This document shows, piece by piece, positions 24,401-36,420 of a DNA stretch of 64,000 nucleotides. The notes beneath the pieces were generated by a model. It did not search any database, was not told the DNA's origin, and saw nothing but the letters and a program-made list of their open reading frames with translations. Both the position numbers and the translations under genes were made by a program. Every line of letters starts with the position of its first letter. Within the stretch, counting starts at the first letter, position 1. Location: positions 186,991,850-187,055,849 of the forward strand of contig JAVHZZ010000006.1 of the NCBI GenBank assembly GCA_036250195.1, read 5' to 3'. Origin of the DNA: Mixophyes australis. Lineage: Eukaryota; Chordata; Amphibia; Anura; Limnodynastidae.

Positions 24401-24878
24401 GGTTTATGGACTATGCAAGATTTCCTCCAGTTGTTCCACTTTTCTACCAAACATAGATAAGGCCCTAGTCAAAATCCTGGAGAAAGCCCTGGTCATTGAT
24501 GCAGGGCTCAATGGATGCTGGGGTGGGGAGTCCTCTGACAGCTGGCATTGGCAGGGGATCTACATCACCTAGCGGTTGATCTACATTATAAGGATTATTG
24601 GGGATGACATTGGCGTAAATGAGGCTGGCCCATCTGGTGTTCTGCTTCCCAGTGGAAGACCCCTCTCCCATGACTAACAACTAATGCTCCTGGATCAAAT
24701 ATCTGTTCCTTGCCCTCGCCTCCCTTCCTCTTCTTTTTCTTCCTCACCCCGTCCATTCCTTCATTTCTTCACTCAATCTCAACCTCACTCCTCCGCTTTG
24801 CACACTGGCTGGTGCACATAGACCAGAGTATTTTCTTCAAAGCTAGTTAAGTATCTGGGGGGTGTGGAGGTTTATAAT
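24401..24878. other. Intronic, pyrimidine-rich stretch
   Basis: A minus-strand frame of 71 codons (24465-24680) has no recognised motif. Pyrimidine-rich tract at about 24715-24790. Confidence 0.35.
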
Positions 24879-26134
24879 TAGATATGTTCACTCGCCCTCC
24901 TGTTCTGGTTTTGGTTTTATATCTGGATTAACTTTGTGTTTTGGTTTTGGCAAACCGCCTTTGTGTGTTTTGGTTTTGGTTTTTGTTCCCTATTTTTTTT
25001 TTTCTAAAATCACATAATTTTGCTCTTTTTTTTCCCTACATTATTATTAACCTCAATAACACTAATTTCAAGTCATTTGCAGTCAATTTTGACCACCTCA
25101 CAGGTCACAATATTATTTTCATACACTTTCAAACAAAGACTGCAGAGACCTGGCTGGATGCTAAGTGACAGAGCAATGACACAAACACACGGCAGTTCAT
25201 AGCACATCTAGGAAACATTGCCACACAGCAGTGGCAGAAAAGAGTGCAAGATGGAATTGTCCTTGAGCCCTCCCACCCACCCTTAAGTAAGAAATTGAAA
25301 AGGACATGTACAGTTTAACAAAGCAATCACTCCAGCAACAAGCTAACAATGGGCTTAAGGCACCTAAGCAAACAGTGCTGTTTATGAACTCTACTGTTGC
25401 AAGTCATGCACCAGTGGAAGCAGTTCTTGCTAGTGATAAGAAGAAAGCCATTGTCATGCCTGTGCATAAGACCAAAAAATCCACCTCTTATGTGTGGAAT
25501 TATTTTTACACAAATCCTGACAACAGTTGTCTAGCCATTTGTAGCATTGTAAAGCCACAGTCAGTAGAGGTAGGGACCTTAACCATCTAGGAAGCTCATT
25601 CATGTTATGCCACTTGAAGCGAGTTCATGGAAAGCTTTCGTGAAAATCTGAAACTTATGCTAAAAAATAACAACAAGCAGTCCAGCATCAGTTACCTCCC
25701 TTCTCTCAGCTAGATCCCAGCACTTGCAATCTGCACCCCCAACACCTTCATCATTAATATCTTCACAAGTGATCGGAGTTAGTCCTACATCCAAGTTTCT
25801 ACGGCGAGATGACTCATCCCCTATCCAGGACTCATAAGAAGAATCCTTGAGCGTTAGGCCCACTGTTGCTGCTCCTGCTGCTGGGGGTGGATCTTCAAAC
25901 CAGAAGCAGACCAAGAGGAAGACTGCTAGTAGTTTACAACAATTGACTGTTAAACAATCCTTTGCAAGATGAAGCAAGTATGAAAGCTGTCACCCAGTTG
26001 CAATGCAGATCACAGACGCCATGGTGACTATGCTAGTATTAGACCTGCATCCAATATCCACTCTTAATATTGCTGATTGTCCCTGTTACCAAATTACATC
26101 ACAACACCATTTTACTAGAAATGCTATTCCTCAC

Positions 26135-27225
26135 TGTGACTGGATCACTCATAAATAACTTATGGTATCAATTTATGTAAGGGAAATAGCGCAGGGTGCT
26201 GATTTATATAAATTGCCAATGCACTTATTTTTAATATTGAATATATTCTGAGATAGAAAATCATTATTTCTGAGCCCAGGATAGAAACTGTTTTTTCCTG
26301 TTTTCACCTTACTAAAGGATATGCCTTATTTCTGATGCATTTATCTGATACAATAGGCCTTTGTGGATGGAGGTCTTATGTGTATTGGGATGTACTTAGT
26401 ATGGAAGTGTCATTGTTTAGGATTTGTAAGGTTGCTAGTGGAAACCTCCAATTAGGCATATGTGCAAGAGAGTCTGATAGCAGGAAGTGCTAACAAAGTT
26501 TTGTGATGAAGTGTCATGCTTGCTCTGGCCAAAGGCCCAGCAGAGGGTCGTTACTGTGTGGCCTTTTGTCCAGAGTGACTTTCATTGATAAGTGTAAATT
26601 TTGGTAGCCTTGAAATGCATGTAAATATATGTTTTGAGAAGCAGGGTACATCCTGATTCTAAAAATAGACTATTTCTGAACTGTATAAAAGGCATCAGCT
26701 TGTATTTGAAAATTGTTCTTCTGATTTCAACATTGAACCTGATCACACTGGTACCTCAAACCAGTGTCAGCAAATAAACATCTTCCTTCAAGACCTGCTT
26801 GAAAACATCTTCAATGCTGTATTCCTGTGATACAGATTAGACCCTAAATCTAATCCGTTCTCCGGCTGTCTCTGAGGTTTGGACCCAAGCATTTCCAGTA
26901 CCACTGCTCTGCCTGCTACCCAGCAGCCATGGTCAGTGTGATAGGCTAGGGGAGGATCCATCCACAGCAACCCTGATCTATCGTGAGAGGTCAGGAGTAC
27001 CAGCCCACGTACACCAGCAACGAGGTACGCTAGCAGCATCAACTACCCAGAAGAAACCCGGTTTTGGGTGCCGGTATAGGAGGCCAGTGATGGCAGCCTT
27101 TGTAAGCCCCTTCTACTGCGGCAAGAGGGCGCATTTGGCATAATGAAAGGGAGCGGTGGAAAAGTAAGCCCAGCCGGTTCCCAGCAACAGCAGACAGGGT
27201 GGCATAGGCGGTCCATCCTGTCACA
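26135..27225 (+). mobile_element. Solo LTR (~1.09 kb) nested in hAT copy C
   Basis: Starts TGTGAC and ends GTCACA, with an exact 5-bp duplication, CTCAC, at 26130-26134 and 27226-27230. Internal signals in plus orientation: TATA-like gtataaaagg at about 26692 and AATAAA at about 26774. No gag, pol or env sequence, so it is a recombined solo LTR of an LTR retrotransposon or old endogenous retrovirus; the sequence alone does not decide which. It interrupts the transposase remnant and is thus younger than copy C. The long stretch after AATAAA (450 bp) is unusual for a U5. Confidence 0.8.
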
Positions 27226-27471
27226 CTCACCTCTACCAGAAGGTTCGTAAAAATGTAATTATTGGGCTACAAAATGCCATTCTACCCACTGTTCACTTAA
27301 CCACAGATATGTGGACAAGTGGATCTGGGCAAACTAAAGATTATATGATTGTGACAGCCCACTGGGTTGGTGATTCACATTCACCAGTAGGGACAGCAAC
27401 AGCATGTACCCAAGAACTTCCCATTTTTCAGAGCCAGGGTACTCTGTGTATCATCTGCTTCACTAAGAGGC

Positions 27472-27954
27472 ATATTATTTATTATTATTATTATTATTTT
27501 TATTATTATATTTATCGTAGATTTGTAAGGCACCACAGTGCTCCACAGCACCATACAGTAGGGAAGACAGGGACATACGTAAAACTAGAACAGACAAGGC
27601 AGACAAAATGAATGGAGACATGAAAACAAAGGGTATGGAGGATCCTGCTCATTAGAGAGCTTACATTCTAAAGTGATGAGGGCACAGCTGAAACAAGAGG
27701 AGCGAGTGTGGCTCAGAGTGGAGATCGGGATAGTTGTGAGGGTGCATTAGTGTGAATAGTGTTATCGAGTATAAGGTCACCTCTAAAAAAGAGATGGGTT
27801 TTCAAAGAGCATCTAAAGATTTGAAGGCTGCGGGAAAGTCTGATTGAGCGTGGTAGTGAATTCCATATGTGGGGAGTAGCACGGGAGAAGTCTTGAAGGC
27901 GGGAGTGAGAGGTGGTTATCAGAGAGACGAGACAAGATGCAGGTCAGAGGTAAT
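27472..27954. mobile_element. Second insertion inside hAT copy C, with a (TTA)n start
   Basis: The transposase reading is cut between KRH (about 27468) and ADNL (about 27954) by ~480 bp. The insert begins with a TTA microsatellite, then 'gatttgtaaggcaccacagtg' and ends 'ggaggcgggagtgagagg...gaggtaat'-like text. This resembles a dispersed amphibian/fish repeat that I cannot name. No coding content. Confidence 0.65.
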
Positions 27955-28899
27955 ACCGCTGACAACCTAAGGGATGTCATTGCAATATGACTTATTCTGC
28001 TTGGACTCTCCTGAGGATATGTGATTTCTGATAACGCCACCAATATTGTTAGAGCATTACAGCGGGGGGAATTCCATCACATTGCCTGTTTTGCTCACAC
28101 AATCAACTTGGTGGTACAGAACTTTTTAAAAAATGACAATGACATGCAGGAGATACTGTCTGTGTCCCAAAATATTTAGGGTCATTTTCGAGATTCTGCA
28201 ACAGCATGTAGGAGAATGCAGCAGCTGCAAGAAGAATATAATTTAGGGCAAATGTACTTTATTGCAGCACAGTGGAGAATACTTTCCGTATTGTGCAAGG
28301 TGATGAAACCACTCGAAGTAGTCATCTGTGAAGAGAGTGAAGACACTGTTAGCTTGATTCAAGTGATTCCCCTAATTAGAGTTTTTGAAAAGCAGCAAGA
28401 GAAATTAAAGGAGGAAATGAAACAAAGCAATTCCTCTAATTATGTTGGACTTGTAGATTAAGTACTTTATTCTCTTCGACAGGATCCAAGAATGATCAAC
28501 ATTTGAAATCGGATCATTACATTTTGGCAACTGTGCTTGATCCTAGGTTTAAGAGCTATGTCTTCTCTTTCTTTCCAAATGACCCAGATCTCAAGAGATG
28601 CAATGAGCTACTGCTCAGCAAGCTGACAGCTTAATTGGTACATGACACAATGATGTATCCTCCTTCAGTTTCTCTGGAAATTGCTGCTAGGAAAAAGCTT
28701 AGCTTTCCCAAGACACCCAGTGGTGATGCAGATGAGTCTGCACAACATTTTGACATTTGGTCTGGTCTAAAAGAATTGCCCAAAAACCGTGACAGCTCTT
28801 CCAAAACATGAACTACAAATTCCATGAGGATGTCAGTGTAGATTGCAGGTTGTGAGATCTAACTGAAAGAAGGGAGCCAGCTGATGCTGGTATGCTTGC

Positions 28900-29811
28900 A
28901 ATTATTTTGGGTAGAATGGCATGTTGGCAATTTTATGTTTTTCTACAGTAAATTTTCACCTTTATTAAAGAGGTGTTTTTTTCTTTAAAAAGATGCAAGT
29001 TTTTTATTTACATTTTTGTTTCCCTTACTTAAAATCATTATGCACTTGAACATAGGCTTTAGCACATGAGGTAGATGGTTTAGTATAATCATGACTAAGA
29101 CTGGAGAGTGACAAGAACAATGTGACTGAAGACTGGAGAGTGACAAGGACACTGCCACCCCTCCTGTTTCTGTATGAGCTATGGCACAGTAAAATATCAC
29201 TGGAGATTTTTAATAACACTGTCAGCCCTATTATTTGAATTTCTGTTTCAGCACTAAACACTGCCACCTCTCCTATTTCTGGGTGAGCTATTACACAGTA
29301 CATGTATCTGCAGATTTTGAAGAACACTGCCAACCCTACTATTTATATTTCAGCAATGACAATTAGCAATGGAGCTGTCCTGTTGGTGTGTGAGCTATAT
29401 AACACCATACAATGTTACTGCAGATTTAGACCAAGACTGCCAGCCCTATTATTTCTATTTCAGCAATGACAATTAGCAATGGAGCAATGGAGCTCTCCTG
29501 AATGTCACTGGAGACTTTGAAGAACACTGCTACCCCTCCTCTTTCTTTTCTAGCTATGATGCTGCCCAACTGCACTAGATACTGCCAAGAACCGAGCTAC
29601 CCCTTTTTTGCCCTTCTGTGAAATGGCGCTGGATCGCCGTGGAGGGCGGTACTTCTAGAATCCAAAACTCACGAGATCCTATGACGTAACAGTGACGTTT
29701 TGCCTTGTTTTCAATTACAAAGATGCGCAAAAGTACCGAGCCGGCTCGGTTCTCAGATCTGCTAATTTTGGGTGTGTTTGGTTCTAGGGGAACCGAGCCT
29801 GAGCATCTCTA
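28900..29811 (-). repeat. 5' leader of copy C with ~110-bp tandem repeats
   Basis: Between the 5' terminus (29811) and the KIANMPFY coding start, units marked by 'actgccacc.ctcct.tttctg.gtgagctat' and 'tattatttctatttcagcaatgac' recur roughly every 110-120 bp (about 29150-29560). Copies A and D have unrelated repeat units in the same place. Confidence 0.7.
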
Positions 29812-29819
29812 TTTAAAAT

Positions 29820-31129
29820 AAGTTATATAAATATGTACACACACTATGGTACTTGTTAACTACATGGGAACCACTTGTAGTGGTGGAGCATGATCTTTGC
29901 TTGGATGAGCTGGATTCTGGAGTTGGTTTCAGGAGTGGCTGCTGCCTCTGGGTCCGCTGACCAACTTGTTCCCCTGAAACAGCAGTCCAAGTTAAGTGGG
30001 AGAACTGAAACAGCTGTTGGGACTGCCTCTTTAGCTCTGGTGAGCATAAATTACTGACAGTGTATGTTGTCATTATCTCTTCAGTTGTGGTGAGCATGGG
30101 TCTTTGCACACCTGTATCATTAATTTAGGGTGTGTTTCTCTGACCTGATTGGACCTTTGGAGTACCCCCTCCCGTTCTATGCAGTCTTTGTCAGTGATAG
30201 AAGTTACTCTGGACTCCTGAACAGCCTGCTCTCTGAGATTCTTGAGTTACTGGTTTTTGCTTCAAATCTGACTCTGTAACCTGGCGAACATCATTACTAC
30301 TACAACTCTACTTTCTGGCTTCCAGTTTACTTTCAGTTCTTCTGTGAGTACTGCAGCTTGAACAAATAACTGCTTATATGAAACAATTGTTTGCTGGCTA
30401 AGAAGGAAATATTTTTACATTACTCTGCCTGCTAATACTGCACCAAGGGGCTTTGAGCTTATCTCAATTGCTTAGACTTTTCCTGCCTTCAGGTGATCAG
30501 GAATTTTAGATGTCCTCCAATGCCTTTTCTTTCTTTGAATTACCTAACACCATACAAGTGGAAGCACTACTGTTGAAATTTTATAGTGGTAACTAAATAA
30601 TTAACAAATTAACATACTCGGGCATAGATCCTGCTTTACCCCAGGGCAAGATATTTGGGCTTTTCAATACATACCTGTTGAATGGACATTCCAAGAAATT
30701 AGGTAAGAGGTACTCACCTAGGAACCCTGACTCCCGTTACGCATTGCATAGACATATGTAGAACTAACCTGCGGCCTTGTGCCATAAAGAGGGCCTCAGT
30801 CCAGTCAATATATTCTTTCTGTCTTGCTCATCTCCATCCTAACTTGATGCCATACAGCATGAACTAGATAAAGTGCGCACTGAGACGAACACCCAGCCTC
30901 CTGAACCGCGGGGCCCTCTCATTTCTCCAGGACTGAACAAATATAATTATAATAGTGGGACTTCATCCCCAGAAATCCTGGAAGTCTTGCTTCACTCTAT
31001 ACTGGTCGAGAAAAGGGGAGTCTCATTCAGCTAACAATATCGCCTGTGTTATTAAGATTTTATTGGCCTACCAACCATCCACTTAACCTCTCATCTCTTC
31101 GGTTCTCCCCTTGGCCTCACTGGCTCCCT
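29820..31129. other. Intronic sequence, nothing recognised
   Basis: A minus-strand 98-codon frame (29813-30109) is Ser/Gln-rich with no family motif. No paired repeat ends seen. Confidence 0.35.
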
Positions 31130-31382
31130 TCTGTGCCTGATTCTGTCCACCCTCCCTTAGGATGTAAGCTCGTATGAGCAGGGCCCTCTTTCCTCCTGTC
31201 TCCATACCTGTTCTTCCAATCCGTCTCTACTGTATTTGCTTGCCCGGAGTTTACGAAGTATTGGTATTTTATGTTTAATGTTCTGTACTGTTTTGCCCTG
31301 TATGGTCTACTGTTTGTACTGTGTACGGCGCTGCGGAAACCATGTGGCGCCTTACAAATAAACGATAATAATAATAATAATT
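31130..31382 (+). repeat. SINE-like dispersed repeat with (ATA)n tail
   Basis: Contains 'aggatgtaagctcgtatgagcagggccctc', then 'tgtgtacggcgctgcgg' and 'cgccttacaaataaacg', ending in an AAT microsatellite. This layout (a 'gtaagctc...gcagggc' box, then 'gcgctgcgg', 'aaataaa' and a simple-repeat tail) also occurs at 1-140. Family not named. Confidence 0.6.
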
Positions 31383-32055
31383 TTAGTAGTCGCTCACTCA
31401 TAGATATGGTTTTGCCGAGCATGTTGTAGCAAAGGTAAGGAAAATACAAGTATATGAAGGAAAGTTGTTGCTGCTCTGTTAACTCTATTATTCAAGTTTA
31501 AATGATGCTGCATAGCAATTGCATTCATAATATAAAAAATAAAAGGTTTTTGTACTTCTTAGCAAGTTGGATGTGTATAAGGGGTATGTCTGACATCAAG
31601 CAAACATATCTGCTACTCATTCAGACCTGGCCACTTGTTCAACTCTGAAAATAGCATACTTACACTTGCATGCTACTCTTTCAATTTACAGTTACGCTTA
31701 CGCTCACATTCCACTCTGAATAAGGCCCTATATCTCGGAGTCTTGTGATTAACTTCCCTGGATGGTGTGCATAAATATACCTTTTTTTTTTATTACTCAG
31801 CGAGTATTGGGCACTTATTTACCTAATGTGCCTGGCTGCAGAAAAAGAAACCGATTATTTCTGAATACTCAACTTGACTATATATTTCACTCAACATATC
31901 CAACAGGATAGCTAAACACACAAAGTTTGATAGCGTACACTGCTGTTTTTCAAAATCTGAGTTTTCACTACCATCTGGTGGGCAAAAGGAAATATTGCAA
32001 GTTTTTTGCACAAGGAATGAAGGGCCTGATACATTAAGGCATGCAAAACCATCAT
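31383..32055. other. Intronic sequence, nothing recognised
   Basis: No gene signal. A short 'gggcctgatacattaagg' match at about 32032 precedes the next MITE. Confidence 0.4.
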
Positions 32056-32371
32056 ATTGGGCCTGATTCATTAGGGATAGTAAGGCAAAAAAATTTCTCC
32101 TGGACAAAATCATGTTACAATGCAAGGGGTGCAAGTGAGTTTTTATTATTTTGTACATAAGTTAAATACTGTCTATCTTTTCATGTAACACACAAATACA
32201 TGATGGCTTTTTTTTTTTACGCTTAAATTAAAAGTTGATCTAGGACATGCCCTACCCCAACTATAAATCTGCCATCACATTTTAAATTTACATCCCCATC
32301 CAATGCAACATGGTTTTGCCAAGATGCAAAGTTACTTTTGCTTTATTGAATTCACTTTAATGAATCAGGCC
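32056..32371. mobile_element. MITE, gggcctgattcatta family (copy 1)
   Basis: Begins gggcctgattcattaggg and ends taatgaatcaggccc, inverted ends of ~18 bp. The interior has 'tgcaaggggtgcaa' and 'gtaacacacaaatac' as in the copy at 32599. Target duplication not clear. Confidence 0.7.
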
Positions 32372-32598
32372 CATTTTGTGTTTTTTAAAAAAAACGCACA
32401 TAACTCAAACATGCAGACATCCGTATTTAAGAAAGAGCAGATGTAAAGATACGTCTGTTGTTGAATACAGGGCAAACTGCCTTCTGCTCTAGCAGACAAT
32501 ACACTACAGGATACGTCCAATGCATATGTTGATTTAAAATCCAGAAAGAATACACAGAAAAAAATGCTATTCAATTAATGTCACCTGTTAATAGTATG

Positions 32599-32940
32599 GG
32601 GCCTGATTCGTTAAGGAACTTAGGCGAGAAATTGAATAAGTTTTCTTACTTAATTTTCTGGATAAAACCGTGTTGTAATGCAAGGGATGCAAATTAGTTT
32701 ATTATTTTGCACACAAGTTAAACACTGACTGTATTTTCATGTAGCACACAAATACTTGATAGCTTTGAAACTTAAAATTGATATTTATGTGCTACATGAA
32801 AAAACAGCCAGTATTTAAGTTATGTGCAAACTAATAAACTAATTTACACCCCTTGCATTACAAAATGGTTATGTCCAGAAAATTAAGTAAGACAACTTAC
32901 TAAAATTCTTGCTTAAGTTCCTTAATGAATCAAGCCCATA
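32599..32940. mobile_element. Foldback MITE, gggcctgattc family (copy 2)
   Basis: Nearly the whole element is a long inverted repeat. The left arm (gggcctgattcgttaagg... tgtagcacacaaatac) is mirrored by the right arm (gtgctacatgaaaa... ccttaatgaatcaagccc). Non-coding and able to form a long hairpin. Related fragments at 21420-21665 and 58229-58450. Confidence 0.85.
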
Positions 32941-33004
32941 GTCATTAATGACAAAAAATTAAAAAATTTTTTTTTTCCATGCCTCCCCCATAAAATACAA
33001 TTAT

Positions 33005-33165
33005 TAGGATGTTATGAATGTCTACTGTACATAAAATGCATTTTTGCAGTTGTTCCTGGTTGCAAACACATGTTCTAGCTTACATAAAGGACCGTCATCA
33101 CTAGTAATCGGTACTTACACCAGACCTTTAGCTGGTGCAAGTTATACGACTAAAATACGCATACT
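33005..33165 (-). repeat. Dispersed repeat, reverse-complement match to 54370-54545
   Basis: 'aggatgttatgaatgtctact', 'gcaaacacatgttctagc', 'catcactagtaat' and 'accagacctttagctgg' all occur in reverse complement and reverse order at 54370-54545. Unclassified. Confidence 0.75.
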
Positions 33166-33239
33166 TTTAAAACGCTCAAAGCTTGGCCTTTACTGTACAT
33201 TGACAATGTGATATGCCCATTCCCCTCCTTCATTGTTCT

Positions 33240-34990
33240 GCCCAAGAAATTGTAGGATGTATTAAGGTTCCTGTCATGATAGCTGGAGTTTACAAACCCT
33301 TGAGATTTGCCTGGCTTGGTTCTATTCAACCCAGAGGTGCGCAGTCTAATGAAGCAGATGGTTTTCACCAGGGACTCCCACAAGGAGGTATGGACTTTGT
33401 GGCTTCTGCCTCGCAGGTCGCTATCCTCTGCGAGAGTCCTGGTAAGACCTTTTGGTAGAACCTAGATGTCTAGGAGTAACTGGGAGGATAGCTGAGCAGG
33501 CAACAGGTGGTAGTGGGTCAAAAGGAGGAGACCATCGGTAATCAGTGGAGCAAGATACTGTAGTGTGATAGTCTGTAGACGGATTATACCACTGCAGACA
33601 GTGAAACTGGATACTATAATGAGACAGTCTGCGGGCAGGTATATTACCACTGCGAACAGCGTAGCAGGATGCAGAGATGAGATGATCTGATTTTATTCGA
33701 GGACAAACAATCATACGTACAAATAAAATACAAATAAACAGTCAGTCAAGTAAAAACTGGTTAATAGAGTGTAAGCAGTGGTTGAGTGGAAATTTAGATT
33801 TGGTGGTGTGAAAAATATAATGGGAATGTAAGTGAATGGAATTTGAGTTTTAAAATGAAGGCAGTAGGAAAAGTGGCTGTATGATAACAATGTATACACC
33901 CTCACTTTGACCACTGATTGTAAGTAAATACAGCACTAAAAACATAAAACACAAAATTCCAATGCGGGGCTTGGATGCCCAGCATTGCCGGCAGAAGTTC
34001 CACGCAGCTCCTAACACAAGTGTACTAATTATTCACACCTGGCTGTCCTCGTCATCTTTATTGGGGTCAGCTACACTTCCTGACAGCTCAGGTATGGACC
34101 AGCTCCTTGTTGACCCTAACGGTCAGATCTGGAATGATCACCGACAGCTTTCCAAGTTTAGTAGCCTACCTTGTTCCGGCGACCGTGTGGTCCAGTGGCA
34201 TTGCAGGAGTGCCTCCAGACATGCCTTCTCCTATTTCACCTGATGCTCGCTGCAGATACCCACTGGCTGCTTGTGGACATTCTACAGCCTTTAGCAATAA
34301 CAAGCAGAGCTGGGGTAGCCCTGTCGTGTAATACACAGTAGATGGCAAGACGACACAGGGTCTCAATGTCGCACTCACATGGACACCCTGCATTGTCACA
34401 AGTGAGCTTAAACACCAGATATCCCTTGCCATACAGGAACAAGTCTAGGGGCCTGTCTCCTCAGTGGAGCTGCATACATACAGGATTACCTTCACATATT
34501 AACTCACTGGCGTCTCCTGTCCCCACTGAATCTGCTTCATTTCATTTTATAGGCTTTGCAAACGAGGGCCTGCAATATCCCTTCATACACGCAGCAGCCC
34601 AAGTGATCTATTTGCACAACAGCAAGCCTTGATTATCGGCTATCCTGCATCCCGGAGACTTCTTTATCTCCCTATAGGAGTTCTCCTCCAAAATTGCAAA
34701 ATTACTAGGTTTGTGACACTTCAATTGATTGCCTGAGGCTTAACATTCGCTGTCCACAGTGGGGTATCTATTACTCTATTCACCTCATTCTATAAGTGAA
34801 GCCACTAATAAGCATTATTTGTACTGTCTCTATACACCAATGTGTGAGCTACCTGAACAGAAATATTTTAATATTAGCATTGTATGCGACTTCCTGAATT
34901 CACTATATGCTCACTTTCAGAGGCATATGTCCTACTGCTTCCACCTTTTGGATATTAGTATAAAATTCACTATACGCCATTGTTAAATTA
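33240..34990 (+). repeat. LTR-like repeat R2 and flanking unclassified sequence
   Basis: 'ttttcaccagggactcccacaagg' and 'gcaggtcgctatcctctg' (about 33361-33432) match R1 at 18008-18080 in a diverged form. ~75-bp imperfect repeats ('agacagtctgcgggcaggtatattaccactgcgaacag') lie at about 33540-33680. Borders not determined. Confidence 0.35.
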
Positions 34991-35149
34991 ATCAGCAATT
35001 GCTTCTGTGGACAGTGATTCCTCCTCCCACAAACTGCAATTTACCTGGGTCTAACTACCCCTGTTACACGTCGCACCTGTTAACCATTCATTCTGGTCTC
35101 TGTTCATACCTGTTTCCCTTGATATTCACTCCCTCCATTCACTTGCTAG
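34991..35149 (+). repeat. Left part of LTR-like R3, split by hAT copy A
   Basis: The sequence up to cttgctag (35142-35149) resumes after the transposon at 45812 as an R1-like sequence (reverse orientation to R1). The join is defined by the 8-bp target duplication; the weak match to R1 left of the transposon ('tttcccttga') supports continuity. Confidence 0.45.
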
Positions 35150-35403
35150 TAGGGATGAGCGCACTCGGATTTATGAAATCCGAGCCCACCCGAACGTTGC
35201 CGATCCGAGTCGGATCCGAGACAGATCCGGGTATTGGCGCCAAATTCAAATATGAAACTGAGGCTCTGACTCATAATCCCGTTGTCGGATCTCGCGATAC
35301 TCGGATCCTATAAATTCCCCGCTAGTCGCCGCCATCTTCACTCGGGCATTGATCAGGGTAGAGGGAGGGTGTGTTAGGTGGTCCTCTGTCCTGGTAGATC
35401 CCG

Positions 35404-36415
35404 TGCTGTGCTGTTTAGTTCTGTGCTGTGCTGTACTGTGCTGTGCTGTGCTGTGCTGTGCTGTGTTCTGCAGTATCAGTCCAGTGGTGCTGTGTGCTGT
35501 GCTCTGTCCTTCTGAGGTCAGTGGTGCTGCTGGGTCCAGTGCTGTGTCCTGTTCAGTCCAGTGGTGCTGTGTCCTGTGCTCTGTGCTTCTAAGGGCATAG
35601 TTATTTCCCCAATATTCCCCTGTGTTTAAAAAAATAAAAAAAAGTTATTTAAAAAAATACCAAAAACTAATTTAATTTTTTTTAATTACCACAAAATTTG
35701 CACAACCAATCCTGCAGTATAAGCCCATTGGTACTGCAATATTACCAAGTTCACACATTCAGCAGTAAAAGTCCAGTGGTACTGCAATATTACAAAGTTT
35801 ACACATTCTGCAGTATCAGTCCAGTGGTGCTGTGTCCTGTGCTCTGTCCTGCTGAGTTCCGTAGTGCTGCTGGGTCCTGTGCCGTGTCCTGTTCAGTCCA
35901 GTGGTGCTGTGTCCTGTGCTCTGTGCTTCTAAGGGCATAGTTATTTCCCCATTATTCCCAAGTTTTTAAAAAATAAAAAAAAAGTAAAAAAAAAATTACA
36001 ATTAAAAATTAAAAAAAAAATATATATAATTATAACCAAATTTGCAAAACCAATCCAGCAGTATAAGTCCATTGGTACTGCAATATTACAAAGTTCACAC
36101 ATTCTGCAGTATCAGTCCAGTGGTGCTGTGTCCTGTGCTCTGTCCTGCTGAGTTCCGTAGTGCTGCTGGGTCCTGTGCCGTGTCCTGTTCAGTCCAGTGG
36201 TGCTGTGTCCTGTGCTCTGTGCTTCTAAGGGCATAGTTATTTCCCCATTATTCCCAAGTTTTTAAAAAATAAAAAAAAATAAAAAAAAATAAAAAATTTA
36301 AAAAAAAAAATATATATAATAATTATAACCAAATTTGCAAAACCAATACAGCAGTATAAGTCCATTGGTACTGCAATATTACCAAGTTCACACATTCTGC
36401 AGTATCTTGTGCTAC
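35404..36415 (+). repeat. 5' leader of copy A: CTGTG microsatellite and ~295-bp tandem units
   Basis: A (ctgtg)n tract at 35404-35465 is followed by units anchored on 'ctgcagtatcagtccagtggtgctgtg'. The shared cagtatc starts at 35471, 35811, 36107 and 36400 (last one partial), i.e. spacings 340, 296 and 293. Each unit ends in an A-rich run after 'gcatagttatttcccc'. The array stops about 20 bp before the ATG at 36421. A repeated promoter or enhancer leader is possible but unproven. Open frames at 35349-36236 are by-products. Confidence 0.9.
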
Positions 36416-36420
36416 ATATA

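Larger units (their letters stand above)
25306..28850 (+). pseudogene. Broken hAT transposase core in copy C
   Basis: Pieces in order: the BED zinc-finger start (KKAIVMPVHKTKKSTSYVWN, then YFYTNPDN.CLAIC, 25441-25540); a degenerate segment to about 26130; after the solo LTR, HLTTDMWTSGSGQTKDYMIV (about 27296-27355) with the first catalytic Asp; after a second insertion, VISDNATNIVRAL and HIACFAHTINLVVQ (about 28023-28120) with the second Asp and the CxxH; then YILATVLDPRFKSYVFS (about 28516-28570) and AARKKLSFPKTPSGDAD (about 28683-28735), ending in MNYKFHEDV (about 28808). Several stops and shifts; the hATC signature (PPSSVYSERVFS in copy A) is missing. Confidence 0.85.
24879..29811 (-). mobile_element. 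hAT copy C: ZBED-like transposon with its coding core inverted
   Basis: Ends tagatatgttcactc and cctgagcatctcta, flanked by tttataat (24871-24878) and tttaaaat (29812-29819), a 7/8-matching target duplication. Both termini are in minus orientation like copy D: 3' tggttttgg-rich end on the left, 5' ccgagccggctc end on the right. The transposase core (about 25295-28890) reads on the plus strand, whereas the N-terminal KIANMPFY remnant (about 28935-28905) reads on the minus strand. The simplest reading is an inversion of the core inside the element. Interrupted by a solo LTR and another repeat. Non-functional. Confidence 0.85.

Noticed and set aside
35349..36236. Cys/Leu/Val-rich repeated open frames
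   Set aside because: Readthrough of the CTGTG microsatellite and ~295-bp leader repeats of hAT copy A; near-identical peptides come from repeated DNA.
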